A stretch of 33,684 nucleotides of DNA from SAR86 cluster bacterium (GTDB lineage: Bacteria > Pseudomonadota > Gammaproteobacteria > Pseudomonadales > Pseudohongiellaceae): the NCBI GenBank assembly GCA_002401885.1, contig NVUL01000022.1, positions 1 through 33,684 on the forward strand, read 5' to 3'. Under the pieces are notes generated by a model that ran no database searches, had not been told where the DNA came from, and worked only from the letters and a program-made list of their open reading frames with translations. Of this stretch, positions 17,500 through 26,742 are shown piece by piece. Within the stretch, counting starts at the first letter, position 1, and the number at the start of each line of letters is the position of its first letter. The translations under genes were made by a program, and so were the position numbers.

Positions 17500-19656
17500 A
17501 TGGCGTTGAAGAGAACAAGCAACAGGGCAGCAAAGGCGCAGCATTTCTTGCCGACTAGTCTGCGCGCGGCCATTATAGCCAGTAGCTATTGGGTGCTAAG
17601 CCTGTCTCTCACCGTCGTCAGCGGTTCCGTCGCCTCCTTCATCGGCTGCCTGTTCGCCTGCTATGTGATCGACCTTGGCATTCGTCGATCCCCCTTGAAG
17701 CGATTACGTACCTTCACCATCAATCTAATGAGCCTCGGCTTCCTGCTCTTAGGTTTGCTACTAGCATCATTGGCAACCAGCACATCACTACTCTCAGATC
17801 TTGCATCGCCGATGTTCTCCTTCAATACAGGCGAGTTCATCAAGTGGTTTGCAATTAGCGCCTCGCTTACAGTTTGCCTGCGCGTCCTTGCCCAACGCAC
17901 GAGCTATGGCGCCGTCATTGAAATACTCTTCGTAGCAATCGCCTTTGTAATAACCTTGTCTGCACATCGCAATGGCATGATCCATCGCCCCTTCCTTATC
18001 GGCGACTATGCGTTGATCCGAGGCATTGACCCCTCCTCGATACTAATGGCATTCGGATGTGGTGCAGTCCTTTCTCTCGCTGCTCTTTTGATGATCGAGA
18101 ATAACCATCGTCGCCTGCCCTATCATTTTACGGTTCTCGGACTCCTTTGTTTCTCACTGCTGTTTTATGTTCGTCTGTTTGGACTACCGACACCACAGCT
18201 AACAGACGATCTGGGGCTGACAGGACAAGAGCAAGCAGGCAATGGCACCCAGCGTGAAAACCCGTTCAGAGATAGCGAAAACAATGCGGATGATAAAGAG
18301 GCGCCGGTAGCGGTCGTCGTTTTTCGGGATGACTATGAACCCTTAAACGGCTCCTACTATTTTCGCGAGTCGGCGTACTCTCAGTTCAATGGCACCCTGC
18401 TCGACTTTACAACACGTAGCGACATGGACCAGGATCTGATCAAGAACTTCACGAATTCGCGCATCGAGGCCAACCAACTACCCAAGGCCGGAGATCAGCG
18501 CACACCAGTTCGCACCAGCATCGGCATGCTGATCTCGCATCGCACACCGTTTGGCCTCGAAAGTCCGATCGCCTATGAGAATACTGCTAACCCAAATAAT
18601 CTGCGCTTTAAGCGAACCTATGATACCTACTCTCAAGCGCCGGAGTATGACTTCAACTACCTACTCGGCCGCGAACTAGGCAGAGCCGACTGGTCCGAGG
18701 AAGTCTGGGATGAATACCTAGAACTGCCAGATGACCCACGTTACAAGGAACTCGCCGAGAGCCTGATCGTCGATCTAAAACTCGAGTACACCGATGACCC
18801 CTTTGCCAAGGCCTGGGCAATAAAAACTTATTTGGACGAGAACGGCATCTACAGCCTGAAGAACGAGCATGCCTACGAGACAGACCCAGCGGGCTCATTC
18901 TTGTTTGGCGATCTAACTGGCTACTGCATGCACTTTTCCTTCGCAGCCACCTATATGTTTCGCAGTTTAGGCATCCCCGCTCGAGTGGGCATCGGCTACG
19001 CTGTTCCTGCCAGCAATAAGGCTGGCGGCTCATCGCTACTGATTCAGGCTATACATGGTCACGCCTGGCCTGAGATTTATTTTCGCGACATTGGCTGGGT
19101 AATCGTTGACCCGGCACCTCAGCAAACGCTAGTAGATATGACTACCGATCCACAGAACAATCTGCAGCAACTACTGGGTGATATGCTACGCAACGATGCG
19201 TCTTTCGATGACTTCCTGCAATCGCAGCAAACATCCTCGATAAACCTGCAACTGATTCTGAATGTTTTCTATGCGCTAATCTTAGCGACTCTGCTAAGCG
19301 CCTATCTGATAAAGTTCTACCGCATCTGGATTCCATCGCGAGCGGCGACAGACAAACAATATCGACTGAGCTATCGAGCGATGCTGGATCAACTCGCAGC
19401 CGTTGGCTTGCATCGACAATTTGGAGAGAGCCGCGAACAGTTTGCTCGACGCGTCAAGATCGTCGCTCCGAGCATGCAGAAATTAACTAACCAACATCTC
19501 GCGCTAGCCCTGGGCTCACAGAATAAGAGCAGTCTTGATGCGGCGATGTGGGCAGAGCTGCGCAGCGCCATTGCACAAGAGATAGGACGCAACACGCAGA
19601 CCTGGAAGCGAGTCGTTGCCTGGATCAATCCTTTTTCCTGGCTACTCAGCAAATAA
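17500..19656 (+). CDS. TgpA-like membrane transglutaminase
   Basis: Protein of 718 residues. The N-terminus (about 25-230) has six to seven hydrophobic helices (DUF3488 region). A large soluble domain follows, then the transglutaminase-like core, a further helix at about 585-605 and a C-terminal DUF4129-like tail. The catalytic triad is visible: C476 in TGYCMHFS, H521 in HGHAWPEI and D537 in WVIVDPAP. The arrangement matches Pseudomonas TgpA, a periplasmic-facing transglutaminase important for viability there. It lies 39 nt after the DUF58 gene and before moxR. An internal acidic low-complexity segment (about 245-270, rich in N, D and E) separates the membrane and soluble parts. Confidence 0.9.
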   Translation: MALKRTSNRAAKAQHFLPTSLRAAIIASSYWVLSLSLTVVSGSVASFIGCLFACYVIDLGIRRSPLKRLRTFTINLMSLGFLLLGLLLASLATSTSLLSDLASPMFSFNTGEFIKWFAISASLTVCLRVLAQRTSYGAVIEILFVAIAFVITLSAHRNGMIHRPFLIGDYALIRGIDPSSILMAFGCGAVLSLAALLMIENNHRRLPYHFTVLGLLCFSLLFYVRLFGLPTPQLTDDLGLTGQEQAGNGTQRENPFRDSENNADDKEAPVAVVVFRDDYEPLNGSYYFRESAYSQFNGTLLDFTTRSDMDQDLIKNFTNSRIEANQLPKAGDQRTPVRTSIGMLISHRTPFGLESPIAYENTANPNNLRFKRTYDTYSQAPEYDFNYLLGRELGRADWSEEVWDEYLELPDDPRYKELAESLIVDLKLEYTDDPFAKAWAIKTYLDENGIYSLKNEHAYETDPAGSFLFGDLTGYCMHFSFAATYMFRSLGIPARVGIGYAVPASNKAGGSSLLIQAIHGHAWPEIYFRDIGWVIVDPAPQQTLVDMTTDPQNNLQQLLGDMLRNDASFDDFLQSQQTSSINLQLILNVFYALILATLLSAYLIKFYRIWIPSRAATDKQYRLSYRAMLDQLAAVGLHRQFGESREQFARRVKIVAPSMQKLTNQHLALALGSQNKSSLDAAMWAELRSAIAQEIGRNTQTWKRVVAWINPFSWLLSK

Positions 19657-19710
19657 TCCTCGTAACTCATTACCATCGAGCCGAACCCGTACAATGAAGT
19701 GGAGCAAACT

Positions 19711-20769
19711 ATGACGCCTAACAGTATCACCGAAGTAGCTGAGCCAATACTGGTCAGCGATACTACGGATACAAACAGCAGTACTCAAATCGATGCAGCC
19801 GTCGACGTGTTAAATCGGCTGAGCGCTGCCGTAAAACAACAGGTTCTGGGCCGTGATGATGTGATCGAACTAACCCTCATCGCGTTAGTCGCTGACGGGC
19901 ATGTGCTACTCGAAGATTTTCCAGGTTCCGGTAAAACCACGCTCGCGAAAGCACTGGGCGAAGCAATCGTCGACGATGGCAGCGACAAGAATAGCGCAGA
20001 CTTCATCCTCCCCTTTCGCCGCATCCAGTTTACTCCAGACTTACTCCCCTCGGATGTCACCGGCGTGCCGGTATTCGATAGCAACAGCAACGCATTTCAT
20101 TTCAGACATGGCCCTCTGTTTGCCCATGTCGTTCTCGCAGATGAGATCAACAGAACTTCGCCGAAAGTGCAGTCTGCTATGCTCGAAGCAATGGGCGAGA
20201 AACAAGTTACCGTCGATAATGTCACCTACCCGCTCGATGATCTTTTCTTCGTTATTGCCACGCAGAACCCACTTGACCTCGTAGGCACCTATCCGCTGCC
20301 CACTCCACAGCTCGATCGCTTCCTGTTTAAGATAACTATGGATCATATCGATCGTGAATCTGAATTGGATGTTCTGGATACATACAAACAGCGCAGAGAT
20401 CTAGGGCAGCAAAAAATTACAGTAACTCGCGATGAAGTACTGTTCGCCAGGGAGCAGATCGACGCCGCAGTCACAATCAGCGGCAGCATCAAATCTGCTC
20501 TTGTCGATATTTCCAGGAACCTGCGCGAGGACGAACGAGTACTCCAAGGCAACTCCACACGCAGCATGGTACTCATGCTTCCAGCCCTGCAAGTCTGTGC
20601 CGCTCTGCGGCATCGGGACTATGTGAGCGCCGAGGATATTGAGCTACTACTACCCAGAGTCCTAGGCCATCGCATCGAACTAGCTCCGGGTGTGGCAGAC
20701 ATGGGCAAGGTGCTTCTCGATGCCATGCGCGGGCCCATGGAACAGCTTGCCAGAGGCACGCTAGCCTAA
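19711..20769 (+). CDS. MoxR-family AAA+ ATPase
   Basis: AAA+ ATPase of 352 residues, chaperone-like, acting with DUF58 and vWA proteins. Walker A is PGSGKTT (71-77). Walker B is VVLADEINR, followed by the MoxR hallmark TSPKVQSAMLEAMGEKQVT. Sensor 1 is IATQNPLDLVGTYPLPTPQLDRF. The C-terminal lid contains DYVSAEDIELLLPRVLGHR. ATG 19711 is preceded by GGAG with 7-nt spacing, so it is better than the in-frame GTG at 19699. In most clusters the MoxR gene comes first; here it comes after DUF58 and tgpA. Its stop overlaps the TPR gene start by one base, indicating translational coupling. Confidence 0.94.
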   Translation: MTPNSITEVAEPILVSDTTDTNSSTQIDAAVDVLNRLSAAVKQQVLGRDDVIELTLIALVADGHVLLEDFPGSGKTTLAKALGEAIVDDGSDKNSADFILPFRRIQFTPDLLPSDVTGVPVFDSNSNAFHFRHGPLFAHVVLADEINRTSPKVQSAMLEAMGEKQVTVDNVTYPLDDLFFVIATQNPLDLVGTYPLPTPQLDRFLFKITMDHIDRESELDVLDTYKQRRDLGQQKITVTRDEVLFAREQIDAAVTISGSIKSALVDISRNLREDERVLQGNSTRSMVLMLPALQVCAALRHRDYVSAEDIELLLPRVLGHRIELAPGVADMGKVLLDAMRGPMEQLARGTLA

Positions 20770-22835
20770 TGCGCAATTCGGAACTTTGGATGAGGCCGCG
20801 ACGCGCAGTTGCGAGTCTCAGCTTGGTTGCGATTCTCATCACTGTTAGCAATGCCTCTGCCCAAGACGACGATTTCCTCTCCATCGAAAGTATTGAGATA
20901 CCGCAGCCTCAGCGTCAACTCTGTTTTGGCTTCACCGATGTTAGCGACACGAAGGCGCTAGCGGTCTGCGATGCATTGAATCTCGATCTGAATGTTAAGG
21001 CTCGCGAGTTAAGCGAGCAGTGGGTGCGCCAAGAACCGAACTCCCCCGCCGCGCAGTTCGCACTTGCTGAAGTCCTGCTAACCATCGAAGGCAATATGCC
21101 TAGAGCGCTTTTTCACCTCAACCGCGCGGAGCAGCTTACTAACTACAACGACATACCCGAGGCGCTCGAATCGGGCAATCTACAATGGCACTATCTGACA
21201 CTGAGCCAGCTGTCCTATGTACACCAACTCATGGGCGACCAACTTCGCTCACTTGAATACCTGGAGCGAGTCGAAGAAGTCTATGGACAAGATGTCGAAT
21301 CATTCCGCGGCTGGCCACTAATCAAGCTCAAGCAATACGACGCCGCTCGTGAGAGCGCAAATCGTGTTCTGCAAAACAGCGACAACGAACGGGAACGTGC
21401 ACGGGCCTGGAACACAATCTGCGCAGCCGACCTAGCCAGCCTGCAGCCGATAGAGTCCATGACTGCCTGCGACCGCGCCGTAAGCGAGGATGAGAATTTC
21501 GCCGATTCGGTGAGCGACTACGACACGGTCTACTTGAGCAATGCATCGGAAGTTGCGCTAAGCCTATTGAGAATGGACGAAGCAGAAGAATATCTCAACC
21601 GTGCGACTCGCTATCTAAATGCGGATAGCGTGGCGAATCCCTGGATCTATAAGCTCTATCTACTCATGAATCAGGGCCGCTTCGACGAATCCCGCGAGGC
21701 GCTCGACCGCATGCTTGTCTGGCGCGAGGCGCAGAAGCCCATAGTCAATGTGATGAACCGTGCTGAGCACTTTCTCGTAACCGCCAGCTTCTTCCTGCTC
21801 GCTGGCTATAGCGAGGACGCGATCAAACTCACCACAACGGCATTGAATCAACCCGATCGCAACGGCTCCTATAGCGCTGACGACGCGCAGAAAGACTCCA
21901 TGGCTGCCCTGATCAACATGATGGCCAACCGACTCGAGTATCAGATTCAACTAGAGAAGATCGCCACGATGGATTTTTTCGAATCTTTGTCTGTCCGCGC
22001 TGATGCCTTCAACTTTCAGATCAATGCGTGGCGCTCGGAGCGCCGTGCAGCAGCGCTGTTCGCTGATTTCGATGTAATACAGAATCGACTGCGCCCCTAT
22101 GCACCCTTGGATGTACATATACCCGAATGGATCGAACCCGAAATCGTCGGCAGTATCGGCACGGGAGTCATGAGTAACATTATTGAGCAAGCGAATAGTA
22201 ACGGGGCCTTCATGCTCAATGCCGGCTACTATCACGCCTACAAGACAGAGGTGGCCGCGCTAGACAATGATCGCGATGCCGTTCTGCGAGAAGGTGCATC
22301 CGCACTAAGCCAACTGCCGGCGCAAGAAGTCTTGCTTCGCGCACGCTTGGCTGCACAAATGGGCAAGGCGGCCTGGCGCCGCAATGATTATGCCGAGGCA
22401 CTCTCTCTATTTGCTTCCGCCTACCAACAAGATCCCAGCATACTGCGCCGCCTCGCCATAAGCCTACCGGTGGACATCACCCACGATGGGACTGATTTCT
22501 CCGAACAAGTAGCGGGCTACCTAGCCGATTCGCCGCGTTTCTCTCAAAGCCCAAACGGAATGGGCTTAGAGGTTAGTACCTCTCCCGATCTATCCATTTG
22601 CCTTAAAACAAGAACAGGGTCCATCCTGTCGTGTTACACTATGGCCGCTGCCGAAAGTGAGAGCAGCAAGTGGAATGCTCAACAACTGACGCAAATGTTT
22701 CATACCCAAACCTTCGGTTTAGGCTACGAGATTAGTCGGGCTCAGCGTTCCATTCTGATGGGATCAAGCGTCATCCTCAGCTCGCAAAACGACCGTTCTC
22801 TGCAACGCAATCGAGAAGCCGTACTGGACCGCTAA
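20769..22835 (+). CDS. Exported TPR-repeat protein of unknown function
   Basis: Large protein of 688 residues. A signal peptide is likely: basic N-terminus, hydrophobic LSLVAILITVS, and a cleavage-like ASAQ before DDD. The mature part shows degenerate tetratricopeptide-type helix pairs, for example QWVRQEPNSPAAQFALAEVL, MDEAEEYLNRATRYL, NQGRFDESREALDRML and RNDYAEALSLFASAYQQDP. The C-terminal 100 residues have three cysteines and look different from the repeats. It overlaps moxR by one base (TAATG), so it is the last gene of the DUF58-TgpA-MoxR operon. It is probably a periplasmic scaffold for that system; no enzyme motif is visible. Confidence 0.8.
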   Translation: MRNSELWMRPRRAVASLSLVAILITVSNASAQDDDFLSIESIEIPQPQRQLCFGFTDVSDTKALAVCDALNLDLNVKARELSEQWVRQEPNSPAAQFALAEVLLTIEGNMPRALFHLNRAEQLTNYNDIPEALESGNLQWHYLTLSQLSYVHQLMGDQLRSLEYLERVEEVYGQDVESFRGWPLIKLKQYDAARESANRVLQNSDNERERARAWNTICAADLASLQPIESMTACDRAVSEDENFADSVSDYDTVYLSNASEVALSLLRMDEAEEYLNRATRYLNADSVANPWIYKLYLLMNQGRFDESREALDRMLVWREAQKPIVNVMNRAEHFLVTASFFLLAGYSEDAIKLTTTALNQPDRNGSYSADDAQKDSMAALINMMANRLEYQIQLEKIATMDFFESLSVRADAFNFQINAWRSERRAAALFADFDVIQNRLRPYAPLDVHIPEWIEPEIVGSIGTGVMSNIIEQANSNGAFMLNAGYYHAYKTEVAALDNDRDAVLREGASALSQLPAQEVLLRARLAAQMGKAAWRRNDYAEALSLFASAYQQDPSILRRLAISLPVDITHDGTDFSEQVAGYLADSPRFSQSPNGMGLEVSTSPDLSICLKTRTGSILSCYTMAAAESESSKWNAQQLTQMFHTQTFGLGYEISRAQRSILMGSSVILSSQNDRSLQRNREAVLDR

Positions 22836-22902
22836 TTCAATACTCGCAGTTTCTAACTGCCTAAGGTCTCATCGATGTTCACACCATTGATGGAATATAG
22901 TT

Positions 22903-24102
22903 TTGCCTACTCGTACGTCATTATCAAAGACACTCATCGTCTTGCTAGCAGCCACTTCCGCACTCGGGCCTGCTTCCATGCAGATCTTGTTGCCCGCCCT
23001 ACCGGTAATTAAAGAGACCTTTGAAGTAAGCACTGAGGTCGCGCAACTCACTCTCAGCCTCTCGATGCTAGCCATTGCCTTAGGCACTCTCTTCTACGGT
23101 CCGCTGTCTGATAAGTACGGGCGCAAGCCTGTCATGCTACTTGGCCTGTCGATCACTCTAGTTGGATCGATATTCTGTTTCCTCGCGAACACCATCGAAT
23201 TGCTTATCTTGGGAAGATTCATTCAGGCCTTTGGCGGTGCCGTAGGTCTCGTACTTGCACGCGCTATAGTGCGCGACGTTTACGGAGCGCAGGAGGCTGC
23301 ACGCGTCATCGCGACACTTGTCATGGTGATGGTGGTGGTGCCCATGCTTTCACCAGCACTGGGTGGCGAGTTAATGCTACGGCTAGGCTGGGAATACGTC
23401 TTTGTAGTCATCGCCATCGCGTGCATCGTGATCTTTTTGCTGCTTTTTCGGAGCTTGCCAGAAACCCTCAAGGAACCGGTGCCCTTCACTGGCGTTACAG
23501 CGATGATCGGTAACTACGCGCTGCTATTCCGGTCGCGCGTGTTCTGCGGCTATGCCTTCTGTGTCACGTTCGTATCGGTCGTCTTCTTCAGCTTCATCTC
23601 TGCCGCACCAGAGATCATGGTTACTGTATTAAAGCGCCCTCCTACGGAGTACGGGTATTATTTCGTAATGATTCCCTTGGGCTTTATGGCAGGAAACTAT
23701 TTTGCACGCCACTTCGGCCGCAAGATGGAACTGGACCGCATGATCAGCATTGGCGCAAGCATAGGAGTCGGCGGAATATCTCTCGCAATAGCATTGCAGC
23801 TCATGGGTTTTCATCAACCCATTGCCCTGTTCGCACCGGTCGCCTTGGCAGTATTGGGTAATGGAATAACCCTACCCAATGCACAGGCAGCGGCAATCAA
23901 TGAATTCCCTAAATTTGCAGGCAGCGCCTCTGGCCTGACAGGTTTTCTACAAATGTTCTTCTCTGCTATCGCCGCGCAAATGGTTGCGGTGATATTTAAC
24001 GGAACAGTCTACCCCCTGCTAATCATGATGCTGATTGCATCCGTACTGTCGCTAATCTTGTTCAAGCTTGGCGTGCAAGTTAGACCGAAAGTTGCTGCCT
24101 AA
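22903..24102 (+). CDS. Bcr/CflA-family drug efflux transporter (MFS)
   Basis: Inner-membrane transporter of 399 residues with twelve predicted helices. Signatures of the Bcr/CflA drug:proton antiporters are visible: LGPASMQILLPALPVI in helix 1, the MFS motif A GPLSDKYGRKPV in loop 2-3, FIQAFGGAVGLVLARAIVRD in helix 4, and GNGITLPNAQAAAINEFPKFAGSASG (key residues) in the C-terminal half. The start is uncertain: no ATG lies in frame before the first helix, so TTG 22903 is used. ATG 22978 would cut helix 1. It follows the TPR gene after 67 nt and may have its own promoter. Substrates cannot be predicted. Confidence 0.88.
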   Translation: MPTRTSLSKTLIVLLAATSALGPASMQILLPALPVIKETFEVSTEVAQLTLSLSMLAIALGTLFYGPLSDKYGRKPVMLLGLSITLVGSIFCFLANTIELLILGRFIQAFGGAVGLVLARAIVRDVYGAQEAARVIATLVMVMVVVPMLSPALGGELMLRLGWEYVFVVIAIACIVIFLLLFRSLPETLKEPVPFTGVTAMIGNYALLFRSRVFCGYAFCVTFVSVVFFSFISAAPEIMVTVLKRPPTEYGYYFVMIPLGFMAGNYFARHFGRKMELDRMISIGASIGVGGISLAIALQLMGFHQPIALFAPVALAVLGNGITLPNAQAAAINEFPKFAGSASGLTGFLQMFFSAIAAQMVAVIFNGTVYPLLIMMLIASVLSLILFKLGVQVRPKVAA

Positions 24103-24192
24103 CTTAGCGTGAAAAATACTGACTAGAATCAAGTTTGGTTCCTGCTGTTAGCGTTACTCTAATCCTATACATTGGATAAAGGAGTAAATCTC

Positions 24193-24645
24193 ATGAAGAG
24201 CAAAGCTAGTAAATCAGTCCTTCGAACTGTCGTTTCACTAATCGCCGTTTTCTCGCTTACTGGATGTAACACGAACTCGGATGCTTTCCCGCAGATAGCG
24301 AATCCGCCGCCCTTCGACTACGTCGACGGCGAGCAGCTGCGCTCGAATATGCATCAGCTCGCCTTCGAATTGCAGCAACTCGATATGGCCCTGCTTGACG
24401 CTTATGTCGACCGACCAAGCTTCCAACGTCAGATCGTCGACAGCATTCAAAACATCGAACGCATTGGGGGCTATATTCAGGAAACCGACCTGGCCGTCAG
24501 ACACCCTTTCCTACAGGACGATATGGACAGATTTCTATCCAATGTACGCAGAGCCAAAATGGATGCTGAACGAAACGTGCCGCGTTACTACATGGCCGGT
24601 CGCATCTCAGGTGGCTGCATAACTTGCCACAGTGCGAATCGCTAA
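24193..24645 (+). CDS. Class II cytochrome c-like lipoprotein
   Basis: Small exported protein of 150 residues. The signal peptide ends in a lipobox (SLTGC, lipidated C25), so it should be membrane-anchored. The remainder is strongly helical and carries one haem-binding motif CITCH at 142-146, close to the C-terminus. A C-terminal CxxCH on a four-helix body is the layout of class II cytochromes (c' and c-556). The axial ligand on the other side is not obvious. ATG 24193 was chosen because AAAGGAG lies just upstream. A small desulforedoxin-like gene follows on the same strand after 114 nt. A role in electron transfer or gas binding is likely but not shown. Confidence 0.8.
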   Translation: MKSKASKSVLRTVVSLIAVFSLTGCNTNSDAFPQIANPPPFDYVDGEQLRSNMHQLAFELQQLDMALLDAYVDRPSFQRQIVDSIQNIERIGGYIQETDLAVRHPFLQDDMDRFLSNVRRAKMDAERNVPRYYMAGRISGGCITCHSANR

Positions 24646-24759
24646 CCGCTATGCTCATTCTGAACCGCTAATGAGCCATGTGTAACACTAGTGCTCAGGT
24701 CGATGCAGTAACTCGCCTAATAAACTGAAAGCCCACGCTATCCAAACAGGAGAGTAGTC

Positions 24760-24939
24760 ATGTCTAGAGAATCAGGAGACCGATACCACTGCGACAGCTG
24801 CGGCGCAGAGCTAGTCTACGAAAAGCCCTGCCCCTGTGGCGACAATATGATGCATTCAGAAATTTGCTGCGGCAAGCAGATGACAAAGATTGATGGGTGC
24901 ACAGCAGGGCCAACTCGGCCGACTACAGCTGACTACTAG
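24760..24939 (+). CDS. Desulforedoxin-like small iron protein (59 residues)
   Basis: A short gene with a strong Shine-Dalgarno (AGGAGAG, about 6 nt before ATG). The protein has YHCDSCG (C11, C14) and EICCGKQM (C36, C37). This is the CxxC ... CCGxxM pattern of desulforedoxin and the N-terminal domain of desulfoferrodoxin, which bind an Fe(Cys)4 centre. Between them is an insert with two more cysteines (PCPCGDNMMH; C24, C26), which the classic 36-residue desulforedoxin lacks. The tail is proline/threonine-rich. There is no signal peptide, so it should be cytoplasmic. A zinc-ribbon function is the alternative. Confidence 0.72.
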   Translation: MSRESGDRYHCDSCGAELVYEKPCPCGDNMMHSEICCGKQMTKIDGCTAGPTRPTTADY

Positions 24940-24961
24940 AGCAGACACTATTTCACTCTAA

Positions 24962-25000
24962 TCTTCTGCTGCACTCCCTTTTGAGGCGGTCAGCAGAAGA
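24962..25000. terminator. Bidirectional terminator-like hairpin
   Basis: TCTTCTGCTG (24962-24971) and CAGCAGAAGA (24991-25000) are perfect 10-bp inverted arms around a 19-nt loop. The hairpin sits between converging genes, 22 nt after the desulforedoxin-like stop and just after the stop of the minus-strand monooxygenase. Flanking sequence is only moderately T-rich. Confidence 0.5.
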
Positions 25001-25002
25001 AT

Positions 25003-26697
25003 CTATTTCTCGTAATACGTCACATAGCCAGTGAACATTTCATCGTAACTCTCTAAGCCGAACGATACTTCTTCGCTAGGGTCAGGGTTGAACGGGTTGG
25101 AATAGGAATTGTCGAAGGCACCAAGCACTCTGATACTATCGCCAGTATCGAGATCCAACGCCTCACTCAGGTGATAATGCGGCTGCCAGCCATAGTTATA
25201 GGCAGGAATACTCAGCACCTCGCGCTGCTTACCAGCTGCCGTCTGTACTTCGAATTTCATCTTCTTACCACGAAAGTTCATTCGCGCCCGCACACTCGTA
25301 ATGACTACCGGCTTCTCAAACTGGTAGCTAGCCTCCATGGCATGATTAGAATCATAGGGCTCGATCACGAAGCGTGGCGAGATTGCCTTCGTCAATAATT
25401 CTTTCTCCGGTGGCTCATCGTAAAAATAGAGACCAATGGAAGTTTCATCCGTGGTCGCGAGACCATTGCTCACGTAGTGAAACTGCAGAGACAACTTGTA
25501 TCCTTTAGGAATGAGAATACCCGTGTCTTCGTCAAAAACGGTAGCTGGATTATTGCCAGGAATAAAACTCCCCAAGAAGCGGCGCGTACTGATTTCGTTC
25601 TCGGCCTCGTCTCCCCAGAAATCTTCCTCCGCTGGTGAAATAAATGTCATCAGATGATGAAGCACTGTTTCCTTTCCAGGATTGTATTGAAACGCACGCA
25701 CCCAAACATCACGATCGAATGGCAGCGTGGCTTCTGTGTACAAATAATCCTGTATTCCTACAGCGGCGATCTCATTCGCTGGTGTCTCAACGATAAAATC
25801 AGGCTCACCCAATTCCCATTCGAAGACCTTCTCTGTCGGAACGAGCTCCAATGGATCAACTGGGTTGTCGCCTCTAGGCGCTCCCGCATCCATCCAATGC
25901 ACTAGGGTCTGCAGCGTTTCCGCCGATAGATATTGCGCACTATCGGTATGGCCTATCATCGGGTCGACCTGCATAGGCGGCATGCGCTTATTCAGCACTA
26001 CCTCGCGAATCATCGGCGACCAACCCAGAAGAGACGTATAGCTGTCCAGAGCAAATGGACCGGCTCCACCCCAGCGATGACACTCGGCACAGTTAGCAAT
26101 AATAATCGGAGCAATTTCAGTCGTGTAGTCGGGGGGATTTGCCACCAGCTTGTCACGCATCGGATAGTCTATGGCACACCCGGCTAACTCGTTTTTAACG
26201 GTGTCATCGACATCGACATCGCCATCGAGCAATGTCTGCAGGGTTATATCCAAAGCTTGATTGGCGGCGCCACGGTAGAACAAGGAGAGCCGCTCTGGAT
26301 TGAAGACGATAACTTCTCCGCCCTGCTCAATCTGCAACGCTGCACTCACAAGCTGAGCCGCGTCATTGAGAAGCGGGAACTCTAGGCCCCACTCATTCGC
26401 CTCAGTCCTGCCTGCACCAGATGAATCGAGCAACAAAAACTCGACATCTTGATCGGCGTATTTTGCATTCAGCTCAGAGAGATAGTTCACGCTGTCAGAA
26501 ATACTGGCGCAACTGGGATGATAAGACATCATCACTACCGCCTTGCGGTGCTGGTAGCGGCTAATCTGATGGAATTCACCTCGATCATCAAGCAGCGCAA
26601 AATCCCCTACTCGATCCAAAGACCCAAAGGCTTGGGTCATAAGCACGCTTGTTCCTAGGGCCACTGTAATCGTGGCCAAACTTCTAAATACGGTCAC
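25003..26697 (-). CDS. Exported redoxin - cytochrome c - copper monooxygenase fusion
   Basis: Multidomain protein of 564 residues with a signal peptide (about 1-25). Residues 30-155 form a thioredoxin/peroxiredoxin-like fold with one active-site-like cysteine (C63 in PSCASI), not a CXXC. Residues 190-275 are a cytochrome c domain with C203-A-E-C206-H207 and M239 or M242 as possible distal ligand. The C-terminal half resembles the copper type II, ascorbate-dependent monooxygenases (PHM/DBM). H347, H348 and H407 fit the CuM/CuH pair, with H507, H509 and M554 for the second copper. All six expected ligands are present. GTG 26697 is the start, with AAAGGAAG upstream. A hydroxylase fed electrons by its own haem is a reasonable guess; the substrate is unknown. 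Confidence 0.85.
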   Translation of the reverse strand: MTVFRSLATITVALGTSVLMTQAFGSLDRVGDFALLDDRGEFHQISRYQHRKAVVMMSYHPSCASISDSVNYLSELNAKYADQDVEFLLLDSSGAGRTEANEWGLEFPLLNDAAQLVSAALQIEQGGEVIVFNPERLSLFYRGAANQALDITLQTLLDGDVDVDDTVKNELAGCAIDYPMRDKLVANPPDYTTEIAPIIIANCAECHRWGGAGPFALDSYTSLLGWSPMIREVVLNKRMPPMQVDPMIGHTDSAQYLSAETLQTLVHWMDAGAPRGDNPVDPLELVPTEKVFEWELGEPDFIVETPANEIAAVGIQDYLYTEATLPFDRDVWVRAFQYNPGKETVLHHLMTFISPAEEDFWGDEAENEISTRRFLGSFIPGNNPATVFDEDTGILIPKGYKLSLQFHYVSNGLATTDETSIGLYFYDEPPEKELLTKAISPRFVIEPYDSNHAMEASYQFEKPVVITSVRARMNFRGKKMKFEVQTAAGKQREVLSIPAYNYGWQPHYHLSEALDLDTGDSIRVLGAFDNSYSNPFNPDPSEEVSFGLESYDEMFTGYVTYYEK

Positions 26698-26742
26698 TGC
26701 GTACTTCCTTTACTAGTTGCAAATAGTTAATTTTTTAAAGCG

